Below, piece by piece: positions 40,679 to 53,365 of a stretch of 64,000 bases of DNA; the stretch's first letter is position 1; every line of letters begins with the position of its first letter. The notes below the pieces were generated by a model. It was given only the letters and a program-made list of their open reading frames with translations, was not told the DNA's origin and ran no database searches. The stretch is from positions 26,153,334 to 26,217,333 of the forward strand of contig NW_024037074.1 of NCBI RefSeq assembly GCF_015706575.1, read 5' to 3'. This DNA is from Patiria miniata (lineage: Eukaryota; Echinodermata; Asteroidea; Valvatida; Asterinidae). The position numbers and the translations under genes are program-made.

Positions 40679-41554
40679 AACGACATAAATCGCAGCACCT
40701 CTTGGTATTATGGTCGAGATAAAGGGGCCCTATTGGGTATAATAAACAAGTGTTCGAGTAGCACACGAGTGGATAGCCTAATTCAAGTTGTTAGAATGTG
40801 ATTCAAGTTTGGAGACATCTGCAGACGTCGATTTTGACTTATCAATTCAGCAAGACTGTATTCAATCCCGTTTCAATACTTTTATGGTTTTCAATTCCTA
40901 AATGCCAAAGTCTCGTCAAACATGGGAAGACCAAAGAAATCATCGCACAGTCCAATACTGTGAGTCATATATTGATTTGAGCCCATACTGTCCTCTGGCC
41001 AGCATTACGTCATTTCAGTGCTATGCGGAAGTGCTTTTGTCCGTTCATTGTGTTTATCACAGTAACCTCACAAGGGGCTTATCGAGAGACTTCCTGAATG
41101 CTGCCTTGTTGCCTTCAGTATATGCTCTCAATACATGTAGGCAAATTATATACAAATACATGCACAAATGGTTGACCATTCAAACCGGCTCAACATTACA
41201 CAATTACTGTTGGATAAAGAAGATGTTTCGTGGAAAGCCAAAACAAAGTAGTGATGACTTGTTCAAAAGTATAAAGTGAAATAACGCAGTATTTTGCTCC
41301 ATGCACAACATGAACCGGAGTAGACGTTAATGCTTGACAGCGTCCACATAATACTGCATCATCAGTGGCAGAAAGCCACATTTTGTTTTTGTGGGGAGGG
41401 GGGGGGGGGGTGTGTTTGGGGTTGGGGGAGGGAGTCATAGCTTTAACAGTGCGCGTCAACGAGGCATGGAATGAGTTCAATCATGGAGGATTTTTTAAAT
41501 TGTATTCAGCCATATCCGGGACTAAATTTAGCAATAATCTCTTTATAAGTGAAT
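40679..41554. other. Intergenic stretch upstream of gene 5
   Basis: Presumed promoter side of gene 5; a G run lies at 41395-41410. No gene is recognised. Confidence 0.4.
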
Positions 41555-41644
41555 ACCATGGACATGGGCGTCGCGAGGGGGGGGCAAGGGGGGCACTTGC
41601 CCCCCCCCCTGGAAAAGCAAAAAAAAAAAAAAAAAAAAAGGAAG

Positions 41645-41675
<31 letters not shown>

Positions 41676-41850
41676 GAGGCGCGAAGACAAAGTGGTGTAA
41701 ATTTAATGAGTTGGGGGGGGGGGGCAAAATGTCCCTGCCCCCCTTTAAAACTGATAAATCGAGAATGTGTTGAGAAATACAAGCATTTTTTGGCAAAAAA
41801 AATTTTTGCCCCCCTCTAGAAAAAATCCTGGCGACGCCCATGACCATGGA
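41555..41850. mobile_element. hAT-type MITE with perfect 8-bp TSD, second family
   Basis: A 280-bp element (41563-41842) has ends CATGGGCGTCGCGAGG / CCTGGCGACGCCCATG and is flanked by accatgga on both sides (41555-41562, 41843-41850). The perfect 8-bp duplication and CA...TG ends fit the hAT superfamily. The interior has G, C and A runs. A shorter deletion derivative is at 52186-52274. Confidence 0.85.
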
Positions 41851-42039
41851 TCAATATTTTTTTACGTTATGGCTGTCATGCTGTTTGCATTTGTGCCGTG
41901 TGTGTCTGTTCATCTGCCTGTCCATCTGTTTGTCTAATGCTTATTTGTTTGTTATGACAGCTTTGTCTGTCTTTTATCAACCAGACGTGTGTCGTGGCTG
42001 ATTAAGTCTCTCTCCCTGTTGAACTTTTGCCCATTTTAC

Positions 42040-42450
42040 AGAAACTGCGACACACTCCTACGGACACGCTAATTCATGAAGTAAACGATGTATCGAATTC
42101 AATTTCAGCCAGTAGATTGGTCATGACAACTATGAAAAATGCACGGAATATTAAGGCAACAAATTATTGTCCTCTCTGTAAACATTTGTTGTCAATACCG
42201 GGAAAAACGCGCGTATCTGCAGTCACTGTAAAGATCATTTGCTTATTTACTATTGCACAGAAACACAGTTGGGCCTTGCGGTCAAGCTTACTCAGGAAGT
42301 AACTGATGCATTGAATTCAATTTCGGCAAACAGATTCTTCGAGTCAAATAGGAAAAACACACAGAATATTGAGGCAAAAAATTCTTGTTCTCCCTGTAAA
42401 TATATTTGTCAACAACGAGGAAAATGCACGTATCTGCAATCAGAGTGCGC
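42040..42450. repeat. Diverged two-copy tandem repeat
   Basis: Two segments of about 200 bp (near 42040-42225 and 42258-42450) share gaagtaac-gatg, ttgaattcaatttc and tattgaggcaa-type sequence. Both can be read as cysteine-containing peptides (YCPLCK, CSPCK), but the period is not a multiple of three and the two frames are not continuous. No gene is called. Confidence 0.4.
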
Positions 42451-42784
42451 GCCACATGCACATTGGTATTTAGTAAAATGCTTCCGTTTTCGTATGAGAT
42501 TCAATTTCTATTGCACTCCCGGTAACACCGGAAGTAAAGGTCTAACGGTTTTGTGCCTGGGAATAAGAAATTTACTCAAGACACCATCTACAACCTCAGG
42601 AAAAAAGAACACGATACTCTATTTAGTTCAAGAGATATAGCTCAAACATTTTTTGGGGTCAAATTGTGCCCTCAAATCGCTTGTAATTTTGATACCTGAT
42701 GACGTCATGATTACAAAGTTAGAGCATTGTGTAGGTTTGTATGAAGAGAATCCCATAATTTTGGGACTTGATACTTGATTGTTT

Positions 42785-43190
42785 TTAGGGAAGTATTTGC
42801 TTGGGAAAATGGGAGGTGAAAATTGGAAGTCTGACGTGTAGAATATGCATGAATATGACTGTGGAAACTATTGAAGCGAGGCAAAATGGTGATTCATTGT
42901 GTGCAAGTTGATACAAGAAGGTTCCAAGTTGGAGAGAGTAAATGTCGTTCAGCTTAAGAGTCCTACGATCGAGAAAAAGGGGTTTAGTATGAGCTGAGTA
43001 ATGAGAATTGCTGATTAAGAGAACGGCCATCTTTTGTAATAGAAAAAGTCTATTTAGTATAGTATGGAATGTACTTCCCCATGCCAGAATACCGTAAATT
43101 AAATTAGGCAAAGTGAGAGTATTATAAAGAGAGAGTAAAATACGCTGGGGAAAATATTCTTTAAGTCTATTTAACATACCAATATATTTC
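42785..43190 (-). pseudogene. 3' fragment of a CR1/L2-like reverse transcriptase ORF
   Basis: 130 codons on the minus strand include RILLSLYNTLTLPNLIYGIL, AWGS and LFLLQKMAVLLISNSHYSAH followed by TKPLF. This is the usual thumb-side and C-terminal region of CR1/L2/jockey-type LINE reverse transcriptases. Upstream (43190-43240) related sequence continues but is interrupted by a stop, and the catalytic core is missing. It is a 5'-truncated dead copy, unrelated to the intact LINE at 32-38 kb. Confidence 0.7.
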
Positions 43191-43302
43191 TGGCTACTAT
43201 ATTACTTAGGGAATGAATGTGTGTCTTTCATGTCAACTTATTATCTATGACAGTCCAAGGAACTTCATGCACTTGGTTTTCACTAACCTTAATATTTTTC
43301 AG

Positions 43303-44800
43303 ACGATAACTCTAGAAATACCCGATGTATCGAACTGAAACAACATCTGGTGATTTGACATGATATAATAACATACATCTGGAATGACAAGAGTTATTGT
43401 CAAACAATTGAAATAACATAGTCCGCACAACCCAGTGAGTTCAGGGCGAAAATTACACTAGTCCGACCGAGTTAAAGGGAATATACAACATTCGCTTTTG
43501 CTGTAAATTTTTTAAATGGATGGATTTGGGGGTTAGCAGTTCATGGCAAATAATGCTATACTAACCTGTTTAAAGTTTTGTGTTCGTAGATGCTGGAAAA
43601 GCCAAGAACAAAAATTGGGTTCTTGTAGTCTGGTTCCCTGACCTCCACTTCAGATGAAACATAGCAGTTCACAGACATAGGAGAATTGTAAGGTCAGGGA
43701 ACCAGACTAGCTTGGCTTGTACCTGTTCGCAGATGTGTAACCGACTGCAAACAAAATGTGGACTAAATTTTGGAAATTGAAATTGAAAAAACAACCCAAT
43801 TTTTTCAACGATGGTTGGCCGACCATCGTTGTAAATTGCTATAAAACTCCCACCTTTCTTGAAAATCATGGCACACCCGGTGCCATTATTTTACAGGATG
43901 CTTTAAACCGTCATTCACTAACAGTTCTGTTTTTAGATGTTTGCAAATGTTGTACATGTATATTGCCTTTAAGTCAACTTCCATGGAACAAAAGCAACTA
44001 TACTCGTTTCCAGATGATAACTCTAAAGAGGCCTGATGTATCGAACTGAAACAACATCTGGTGATTTGACATTATATAGCAACACAAATCTGTTGAATGT
44101 TAAGAGAACTTTGTCACACAATTGAAATAATATAATTCGAACAACCCAGTGTGTTCGGTGCGAAAATTCAGTACACTCGTCCGAACGAATTAAGTCAACT
44201 TTTATGAAACAAAAACAACATACATGTACATGTACTTGTTTTCCAGACGATAACTCTAGATATACCCGATGTATCGAACAGAAATAACATCTGGTGATTT
44301 GACATGATATAATTAAACAAATCTGTTGAATGTTAAGGGAACTTGTCAAACATTCAAAATAATATACCCCGAACAACCCAGTGTGTTCAATGCGAAAAAT
44401 ACACTTGTCCAAACGAATTAAGTCAACTTTCATGGAACAAAAACAACTATACTCATTTTCCAGACAATAACTCTAGAAATACCCGATGTATCGCACTGAA
44501 ATAACATCTGGTGATTTGACATGATATAATAACACAAATATGTTGAATGACTAGGGGAATTTTTAAACTATTGAAATAATATAGTAACAAAAACCCAGTG
44601 TGTCCAGGGCGAAAATTCACTTGTCAAAATGAATTAAGTCAACTTCCATGGAACAAAAACAACATGCATGTACTCGTTTTCCAGACGATAACTCTAGAAA
44701 TACACGATGTATCGAACTGAAATAACATCTGGTGATTGGACATGATAAAATAGCACAAATATGTGGAATGTCTAGAGAAATTGTCAAACAATTATTGACC
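43303..44800. repeat. Tandem repeat of about 220-240 bp, interrupted
   Basis: Copies start near 43303, 44013, 44244, 44463 and 44684, each with cgataactctagaaatac, cgatgtatcgaactgaaa and catctggtgatttgacatga. The stretch 43476-43965 between the first and second copies is unrelated and includes a short inverted pair, agtctggttccctgacct / aggtcagggaaccagact (43628-43708). Confidence 0.75.
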
Positions 44801-46170
44801 AATACAACAAACCACTCGTTGTTTAGAGCAATATTTTGTGAAATACCAAACGTATTACACTAAAACGTCCTGTAATTTTTAATGATGTGTCACATTTGGA
44901 AATATAATTCGTCCAAGTTATGTGAGCGAAATACCTTGATGTGTTAAACCTGAGAAATACATTCCGAATGAATTGATGGTTCAGGTGATCAGTCACGATT
45001 TAATGATTGAGTTTAATTGAAACTCCGTATAATTCTTCATGATGTATCACATTCAGGAGTATATTTTCATGGGAATTTGTCCAAAAAAAAAAAAGAATAT
45101 GACATCGATTTTAGTGTTTTAAACGTTGAAAATAAACTCTGAATGAAAGCAACGTTCGTGGCAAAAAAGTCATACTCCTTTCACGAGCAATATCGTCTTT
45201 ATATTCGTCTACCGCATGATGCCTTCAAATGTATTGAAAATTGTTCTTTGCGTGACTTTTTATTTAACACCCCAAAACGATTTTTTTAATGTCATTTTTT
45301 CCAGCAATACAGTTTTGTACTTCGAACGATAAAATTGGTCACGTTTATTGATAGTAATATTAAATTCCGAACTATTTGTGCCCCAAAAATACTTTAAGCG
45401 GATTCTTGTATCAGTGGCCCAAATTGTACTAAAAGTCACAGACCTTTTTAAGAGGATTTTAGAAGCCAAAACAGACAACTGTAGCTTCATTGTTAACAAT
45501 CAACATACCGGTAACAAATTGAAAAGTCTGTTTAGGAAAATACACCTACTTTTTAAGTTCCGCGCACAAGAAAAACAACGTTAATTTCGCATTTATTTCG
45601 ATCGAACACGAGAGAATATTAATACATTGCCACTGTTTCGAAAATCCAGCGCAGCACACAACATTTGTTCGTACTTTTCTTAAAAGTTAAATTGAATGTT
45701 CATGTCGAAAATACGGAGCAGAAATTGCAAAATGCCTCTTGATTTTCGCATCCATTTACGCCAGTTTAATGCCTTTTAAATTCGCTCCGGACAGGCATCA
45801 AGTGTAGTTCGCCTACAATGTCATTTTTAAAAACGCGCATTCCGTTCAACATACATAACATGCACGAAACTTATTGAAAATCCCTCTTTATAATGCCAGA
45901 ATTTGATGGGTTTGGAAGAAAGAGAAAACATTCAAATGTCTTGTTAATAACATTTGTCAAATGTTGTTTGAATATAATGTGTACATACTTATTGAGAAAA
46001 TCACAATTTTGATCTCCTTAATTATATTTTGTTTCCCGTAAGTGTTCTTTGAATCAGAGTGTTTTACAAGAAAACAAGTTGTTTTAGCTTCCATGTGCGC
46101 TTTTTTCTTTTTTTGTTGTTGCGCAATTACCTCCTAGCCTTTATGATTTAAGTCAAACTACCTTTAGCAA
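44801..46170. other. AT-rich stretch without recognised genes
   Basis: No conserved protein, RNA or repeat structure is seen; several diverged fragments of the preceding tandem repeat may be present up to about 45100. Confidence 0.35.
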
Positions 46171-46172
46171 TA

Positions 46173-46246
46173 CAGCGCAATTGCCTAGTGGTAGGGAACC
46201 TAGCGCTCAACCGAGAGGTAACGGGTTCGAGACCCGCTGAGTGCTG
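46173..46246 (+). repeat. tRNA-like sequence (pseudo-tRNA or SINE head)
   Basis: An A-box-like ttgcctagtggtaggg and a good B box (gggttcgagacccg) lie at tRNA spacing, and six of seven acceptor-stem positions can pair. The anticodon stem pairs poorly and position 33 is not T, so it is unlikely to be a functional tRNA. Ends in a T-rich stretch (46255-46266) that could act as a pol III terminator. Confidence 0.45.
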
Positions 46247-46354
46247 CGAAGTCTGTTTCTTTTTCTTTATAACTATTTCTAATAAAAAGCGTACAATTCC
46301 ATTATATTTTATTTTATTTTATTTTATTTCTTACATATATACAACATTCGTTCA

Positions 46355-46705
46355 TCTAAGGGCGACCGTTACTGATCGCCGCTAGAGGTACATAATGAAC
46401 ACAGAAATACTCGTATATACCTCTAGGGTCTACCGTTATTGATCGCCCCTAGAGAAACAGATGACCACCGAAACATTTGTACCTCCAGAGCGACCGTTGT
46501 AGATCGCCCTTAGACGTACAGATGACCACAATAGCACTCATAGCTCTGGGGACGACCATTATTGATCTAGGGGCGACAAATAACGGTCGCCAGTAGAGGT
46601 ATCTGTGGTCATATGTACCTCTAGGGGCGACAAATAGCGGTCGCCCCTAGAAAACGTACCTCTAGGGGCGATCAATAACGGTCGCCCGTAGAGGTATCTG
46701 GTCCA
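46355..46705. repeat. Array of short hairpin repeats, left block
   Basis: Repeated units of about 50 bp contain variants of tctaggggcgatcaataacg followed by gtcgcccgtagag. Each unit is itself an imperfect palindrome (ctctagggcga...tcgcccctagag) and would fold into a hairpin. Both orientations occur within the block. Confidence 0.75.
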
Positions 46706-46739
46706 CAAATCGCATTTTAATGTGTTGTGGGGTCCCTTG

Positions 46740-49700
46740 TGCATCTTTACTGCAACTTTGAAGCAATTTCATTTTTCGTCAAAAATTAAAAAAAAAACCA
46801 AGGGGTTAGCCTTACATTTTTAATAAAACACGACAAAAAACTGACTTTTCCCCAAACTATACAGAAATTCCTATGGAGATAAGAGGAGCATCAGTCAATA
46901 TTCATACACTCAATATTTTGAAGATTTGGAGCAAAAACAGTCGATTTGGGGAGAAAACAATTAACATTTTTGACTGATTTTGCCCCAAATATTCGTCGTA
47001 ATCTATGAAGAAAAGCATAGCTTTCCACAAATCGTATTCTAACGTGTTCTGGGATCCCTTTGTCATCTTTCTTGCAAGTTTGAAGCAATTTCATTTTTTG
47101 GCCAAAATTGAAAAATATGCAAGGGGTTAGCCTTACATTTTTAATCAAATTTGGCCAAAAATCGACTTTTCTCCAAACAATGCAGAAATTCCTTTGGAGG
47201 CAAGAGGAGCATCAATCAACATTCAAACTCCAAATATTTTGAAGATTTGGGGCAAAAAACAGTCGATTTGGGGAGAAAACAATTAACATTTTTGACTGAT
47301 TTTGCCCTAAATATTCGTCGTAATCTATGAAAAAAAGCATGGCTGTCCACAAATCGCATTTTAATGTGTTCTGGGATCCCTTGGGCATCTTTACTGCAAG
47401 TTTGAAGCAATTTCATTTTTTGGCCAAAATTGAAAAATATGCAAGGGGTTAGCCTTACATTTTTAATCAAATTTGGCCAAAAATAGACTTTTCTCCAAAC
47501 AATGCAGAAATTCCTTTGGAGGTAAGAGGAGCGTCAACCACGCGCATTTTTGTCGTATGTACCTCTAGTGGCGATCAATAACGGTTGCTCGTAAGGGTAT
47601 CTGTGGTCATATGTACCTCTAGGGGCGATCAATAACGGTCGCCCGTAAGGGTAACTGTGGTCATATGTACCTCTAGGGGCGACCAATAACGGTCGCCCGT
47701 AGAGGTCTAGGGGCGAACAATAACGGTCGCCCGTATAGGTATCTGTGGTCATATGTACCTCTGGGGGCGACCAATAACGGTCGCCCGTAGAGGTATTTGT
47801 TGCCATATGTACCTCTAGGGGCGACGAATAACGGTCGCCCCTAGAGGCGACACTTTTTTAATCAAAATGGACCCAAAATGTACTTTTCTCCAAACAATGC
47901 AGAAATTCCTTTGGAGGTAAGAGGAGCATCAATCAATATTCATACACTCAATATTTTGAAGACTTGGGGCAAATATAGTCGATTTGGGGAGAAAACGATT
48001 AACATATTTGACTGATTTTGCCCCAAATATTCGTCGTAATCTATGAAGAAAAGCATAGCTGACCACAAATCGCATTTTAATGTGTTGTGGGGTCCCTTGG
48101 GCATCTTTACTGCAACTTTGAAGCAATTTCATTTTTTTGGCAAAAATTGAAAAATATGCAAGGGTTTTGCCTTACATTTTCAATCAAATTTGGCCAAAAT
48201 TGACTTTTCTCCAAACAATGCAGTAATTCCTTTGGAGGTAAGAGGAGCATCAATCAACATTCAAACTCCAAATATTTTGAAGATTTGGGGCAAAAACAGT
48301 CGATTTGGGGAGAAAACAATTAACATTTTTGACTGATTTTGCCCCAAATATTCGTCGTAATCTATGAAGAAAAGCATAGCTGTACACAAATCGTATCTTA
48401 ATGTGTTCTGGGATCCCTTGGGCATCTTTCCTGCAAGTTTTAAGCAATTTCATTTTTTGGCCAAAATTGAAAAATATGCAAGGGGTTAGCCTTACATTTT
48501 TAATCAAATTTGGTCAAAAATCGACTTTTCTCCAAACAATGCAGAAATTCCTTTGGCGGTAAGAGGAGCATCAATCAACATTCAAACTCGAAATATTTTG
48601 AAGATTTGGGGCAAAAACAGTCGATTTGGGGAGAAAACAATTAACATTTTTGACTGATTTTGCCCCAAATATTCGTCGTAATCTATGAAGAAAAGCATAG
48701 CTGTACACAAATCGTATCTTAATGTGTTCTGGGATCCCTTGGGCATCTTTCCTGCAAGATTTAAGCAATTTCATTTTTTGGCCAAAATTGAAAAATATGC
48801 AAGGGGTTAGCCTTACATTTTTAATCAAATTTGGCCAAAAATTGACTTTTCTCCAAACAATGCAGAAATTCCTTTGGAGGTAAGAGGAGCATCAATCAAC
48901 ATTCAAACTCCAAATATTTTGAAGATTTGGGGCAAAAACAGTCGATTTGGGGAGAAAACAATTAACATTTTTGACTGATTTTGCCCCAAATATTCGTCGT
49001 AATCTATGAAGAAAACATAGCTGTACACAAATCGTATCTTAACGTGTTCTGGGATCCCTTGGGCATCTTTCCTGCAAGTTTTAAGCAATTTCATTTTTTG
49101 GCCAAAATTGAAAAATATGCAAGGGGTTAGCCTTACATTTTTAATCAAATTTGGCCAAAAATTGACTTTTCTCCAAACAATGCAGAAATTCCTTTCGAGG
49201 TAAGAGGAGCTTCAATCAACATTCAAACTCCCAATATTTTGATGATTAGGGGTAAAAAATGATTTTGGGAGAAAACAATTAATATTTTTGAATGATTTTA
49301 TCCCTAATTTTCGTCGTAATTTATGTAAAACGGCACACCTGTCCACAAACCGCATTTGAATGGGTTCTGGGGTCCCTTGGGCATCTTTCCTGCAAGTTTG
49401 AAGCAATTTCATTTTTCGTCAAAGATTGAAAAAAAACCCAATGGGTTAGCCTTACTTTTTTAATCAAACACGACAAAAAGTTGACTTTTCCCCAAACTAT
49501 GCAGGAATTCCTTTGGAGATAAGAGGAGCATCAATCAATATTCATACACTCAATATTTTGAAGATTTGGAGCAAAAACAGTCGATTTGGGGAGAAAACAG
49601 TTAACATTTTTGATTGATTTTGCCCCAAATATTCGTCGTAATCTATGAAGAAAAGCATAGCTGTACACAAATCGTATCTTAATGTGTTCTGGGATCCCTT

Positions 49701-52030
49701 GGGCATATTTCCTGCAAGTTTTAAGCAATTTCATTTTTTGGCCAAAATTGAAAAATATGCAAGGGGTTAGCCTTACATTTTTAATCAAATTTGGCCAAAA
49801 ATCGACTTTTCTCCAAACAATGCAGAAATTCCTTAGGCGGTAAGAGGAGCATCAATCAACATTCAAACTCGAAATATTTTGAAGATTTGGGGCAAAAACA
49901 GTCGATTTGGGGAGAAAACAATTAACATTTTTGACTGATTTTGCCCCAAATATTCGTCGTAATCTATGAAGAAAAGCATAGCTGTACACAAATCGTATCT
50001 TAATGTGTTCTGGGATCCCTTGGGCATCTTTCCTGCAAGTTTTAAGCAATTTCATTTTTTGGCCAAAATTGAAAAATATGCAAGGGGTTAGCCTTACATT
50101 TTTAATCAAATTTGGCCAAAAATTGACTTTTCTCCAAACAATGCAGAAATTCCTTTCGAGGTAAGAGGAGCATCAATCAACATTCAAACTCCAAATATTT
50201 TGAAGATTTGGGGCAAAAACAGTCGATTTGGGGAGAAAACAATTAACATTTTTGACTGATTTTGCCCCAAATATTCGTCGTAATCTATGAAGAAAACATA
50301 GCTGTACACAAATCGTATCTTAACGTGTTCTGGGATCCCTTGGGCATCTTTCCTGCAAGTTTTAAGCAATTTCATTTTTTGGCCAAAATTGAAAAATATG
50401 CAAGGGGTTAGCCTTACATTTTTAATCAAATTTGGCCAAAAATTGACTTTTCTCCAAACAATGCAGAAATTCCTTTCGAGGTAAGAGGAGCTTCAATCAA
50501 CATTCAAACTCCCAATATTTTGATGATTAGGGGTAAAAAATGATTTTGGGAGAAAACAATTAATATTTTTGAATGATTTTATCCCTAATTTTCGTCGTAA
50601 TTTATGTAAAACGGCACACCTGTCCACAAACCGCATTTGAATGGGTTCTGGGGTCCCTTGGGCATCTTTCCTGCAAGTTTGAAGCAATTTCATTTTTCGT
50701 CAAAGATTGAAAAAAAACCCAATGGGTTAGCCTTACTTTTTTAATCAAACACGACAAAAAGTTGACTTTTCCCCAAACTATGCAGGAATTCCTTTGGAGA
50801 TAAGAGGAGCATCAATCAATATTCATACACTCAATATTTTGAAGATTTGGAGCAAAAACAGTCGATTTGGGGAGAAAACAGTTAACATTTTTGATTGATT
50901 TTGCCCCAAATATTCGTCGTAATCTATGAAGAAAAGCATAGCTGTACACAAATCGTATCTTAATGTGTTCTGGGATCCCTTGGGCATATTTCCTGCAAGT
51001 TTTAAGCAATTTCATTTTTTGGCCAAAATTGAAAAATATGCAAGGGGTTAGCCTTACATTTTTAATCAAATTTGGCCAAAAATCGACTTTTCTCCAAACA
51101 ATGCAGAAATTCCTTAGGCGGTAAGAGGAGCATCAATCAACATTCAAACTCGAAATATTTTGAAGATTTGGGGCAAAAACAGTCGATTTGGGGAGAAAAC
51201 AATTAACATTTTTGACTGATTTTGCCCCAAATATTCGTCGTAATCTATGAAGAAAAGCATAGCTGTACACAAATCGTATCTTAATGTGTTCTGGGATCCC
51301 TTGGGCATCTTTCCTGCAAGTTTTAAGCAATTTCATTTTTTGGCCAAAATTGAAAAATATGCAAGGGGTTAGCCTTACATTTTTAATCAAATTTGGCCAA
51401 AAATTGACTTTTCTCCAAACAATGCAGAAATTCCTTTCGAGGTAAGAGGAGCTTCAATCAACATTCAAACTCCCAATATTTTGATGATTAGGGGTAAAAA
51501 ATGATTTTGGGAGAAAACAATTAATATTTTTGAATGATTTTATCCCTAATTTTCGTCGTAATTTATGTAAAACGGCACACCTGTCCACAAACCGCATTTG
51601 AATGGGTTCTGGGGTCCCTTGGGCATCTTTCCTGCAAGTTTGAAGCAATTTCATTTTTCGTCAAAGATTGAAAAAAAAAACCAATGGGTTAGCCTTACTT
51701 TTTTAATCAAACACGACAAAAAGTTGACTTTTCCCCAAACTATGCAGGAATTCCTTTGGAGATAAGAGGAGCATCAATCAATATTCATACACTCAATATT
51801 TTGAAGGTTTGGAGCAAAAACAGTCGATTTGGGGAGAAAACAGTTAACATTTTTGACTGATTTTGCCCTAAATATTCGTCGTAATCTATGAAAAAAGCAT
51901 GGCTGTCCACAAATCGCATTTTAATGTGTTTTGGGGTCCCTTGGGCATCTTTACTGCAAAGTTGAAGCAATTTCATTTTTTGGCCAAAATTGAAAAATAT
52001 GCAAGGGGTTAGCCTTACATTTGTAATGAA
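46740..52030. repeat. Satellite array, about 320-bp monomers with 1,281-bp higher-order repeat
   Basis: About 16 monomers share aagaggagcatcaatcaa, aacagtcgatttggggagaa and gccccaaatattcgtcgtaa. Anchor points recur every 319-322 bp from about 46883. From 48883 to about 51445 four monomer types repeat in the same order twice with a 1,281-bp shift (49531/50812 and 49852/51133 are essentially identical), followed by a partial third round that skips the first type. The array is split at about 47530-47850 by the hairpin repeats. Each monomer has an open frame of about 85 codons on the minus strand, disrupted in some types by a one-base deletion, so coding is unlikely. Confidence 0.88.
47545..47850. 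repeat. Array of short hairpin repeats, middle block
   Basis: Five to six units of about 52 bp with tctaggggcgaccaataacg, gtcgcccgtagaggt and atctgtggtcatatgtacc. Same family as 46355-46705 and 52085-52400. It interrupts the 320-bp satellite. Confidence 0.75.
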
Positions 52031-52084
52031 GTTGATAATTTTTGTAATTGATTTGTAATGAAGTTGATACATTTATAATGAGGT

Positions 52085-52400
52085 ATGTACCTCCTTGCAT
52101 ATTTAGAGGTATGTACCTCTAGGGCGATCAATAATAACATTTGTCCGCAAACCGCATTGGAATACGGTCCCTAGTAGGGGCGATCGCCATGGGGGGGGGG
52201 GGGGGGGGGGGAGGGGGGGGGGGGGCAAGGGGGGCACTTGCCCCCCTCTAGAAAAAATCCTGGCGACGTCCATGGCGATCACCCGTAGAGGTATCTTTGG
52301 TCATAGGGCGTATGTACTTATTGATCGCCCTTAGAGATACCTCTATGGGCGACCGTTATGATCATCCCAAGAGGTACAGATACTTTTAGGGGCGAGCATT
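52085..52400. repeat. Array of short hairpin repeats, right block, degenerate
   Basis: Units such as tacctctagggcgatcaata and gatcgcccttagagatacct, more diverged than the other blocks and split by the MITE derivative at 52186-52274. Confidence 0.65.
52186..52274. mobile_element. Short deletion derivative of the 41563 MITE
   Basis: Gccatgg plus a long G run, then gcaaggggggcacttgcccc, tagaaaaaatcctggcgacg and tccatg. The last part matches the right end of 41563-41842. It sits inside a hairpin-repeat unit, with gcgatc on both sides (52180-52185 and 52275-52280), a possible target duplication that is shorter than the 8 bp usual for hAT. Confidence 0.6.
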
Positions 52401-53365
52401 ATGATCTATTAAAAAAACTAGGGTCATCTTCTTCGAGAATTCCTCGAAAAAGTCAATGTTCAACCTACCAAAAAAGGAAAACCCGTTGATTAACTCTTTT
52501 TCTGTGCAGCTTAAAAACTTGTGAGAGTGTTGAGTATTTTTAAAAGAATTTTGAAGTATGGGCATTTAGCACTAGTGTCTATGGGAATTTTATTGCAGGG
52601 TTGCACCCCAGAATACACTGCAATTTATATTAATGTCATTCTTTCACGGTTGCTGTCAATATTACAAATGGTCTTGACAATTTATTTGTTTTTAAGAGAT
52701 TTTGTTCTCAAGGAGATTTTAATTTGTTTTCTTGGCGATTTTAATATGTTTTCTTGTCGATTTTAATTTGTTTTCTTGCCGATTTTAATTTGTTTTCTAG
52801 GAGATTTTAATTGCCAAAAATGCATCTTTAGACGCATCGTTGGAAATTGCCCTCTTCCATTGTTTTCTTCAAAATGACAGCTTGGCAGAATGAATAATTT
52901 CACAAGGAGTTTAGTACTATTACTTTCCATAAAACCACGTATGCTTTTCAACAATAATTACGTCAGTTACTTTTTGGATATCCTGCAATGGTCTCCCAAT
53001 TCGTCCCCAAAACACTCTTTGACTCCAACTTTGTTTCCCGTAGTGTGTAGTTTTGGGAGCGTACTGCTCGACACAATGAATACGAGGTTGGACTTGACGC
53101 CATTTATTGTGAAGAGCGCCACCTGTTGTTTGATTATCTTTGATCAACATTAGAGCAGACGACTGAAAGTGATCAGCATAAAAAAAGTCATTTTTTGTAA
53201 GTGATTATTTCTTTCTCTTGGTAACTGTCAACGTGGTCAGCTTGCCTTGCATGTATTGGTGGGTAGACTCAGCAGCCCAGGTGGACTACGTTATTCTTGG
53301 GGCATGTGGGGCGTCCAGGATTATGTGCTCAAGTCAAAACGGGGCGAAAATCATCATGAATTATG
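52401..53365. other. Stretch without recognised genes
   Basis: Contains a short T-rich repeat (three or four variants of ttgttttcttgccgatttta at 52724-52812). No gene is seen. Confidence 0.4.

Noticed and set aside
46173..46246. Functional tRNA gene
   Set aside because: The B box is good, but the anticodon stem fails to pair and T33 is missing, so it is listed only as tRNA-like.
46340..47850. CRISPR-like array of regularly spaced short repeats
   Set aside because: Spacers are not unique, units are palindromic and contiguous, and the genome is eukaryotic; it is a hairpin minisatellite.
46891..52072. About 14 repeated minus-strand frames of about 85 codons with similar peptides (MIKNVRLTPCIFFNFGQ...), suggesting a peptide gene family
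   Set aside because: They follow the 320-bp satellite period. Several monomer types carry a one-base deletion that changes the frame in the second half, and there is no sign of selection on codon positions.
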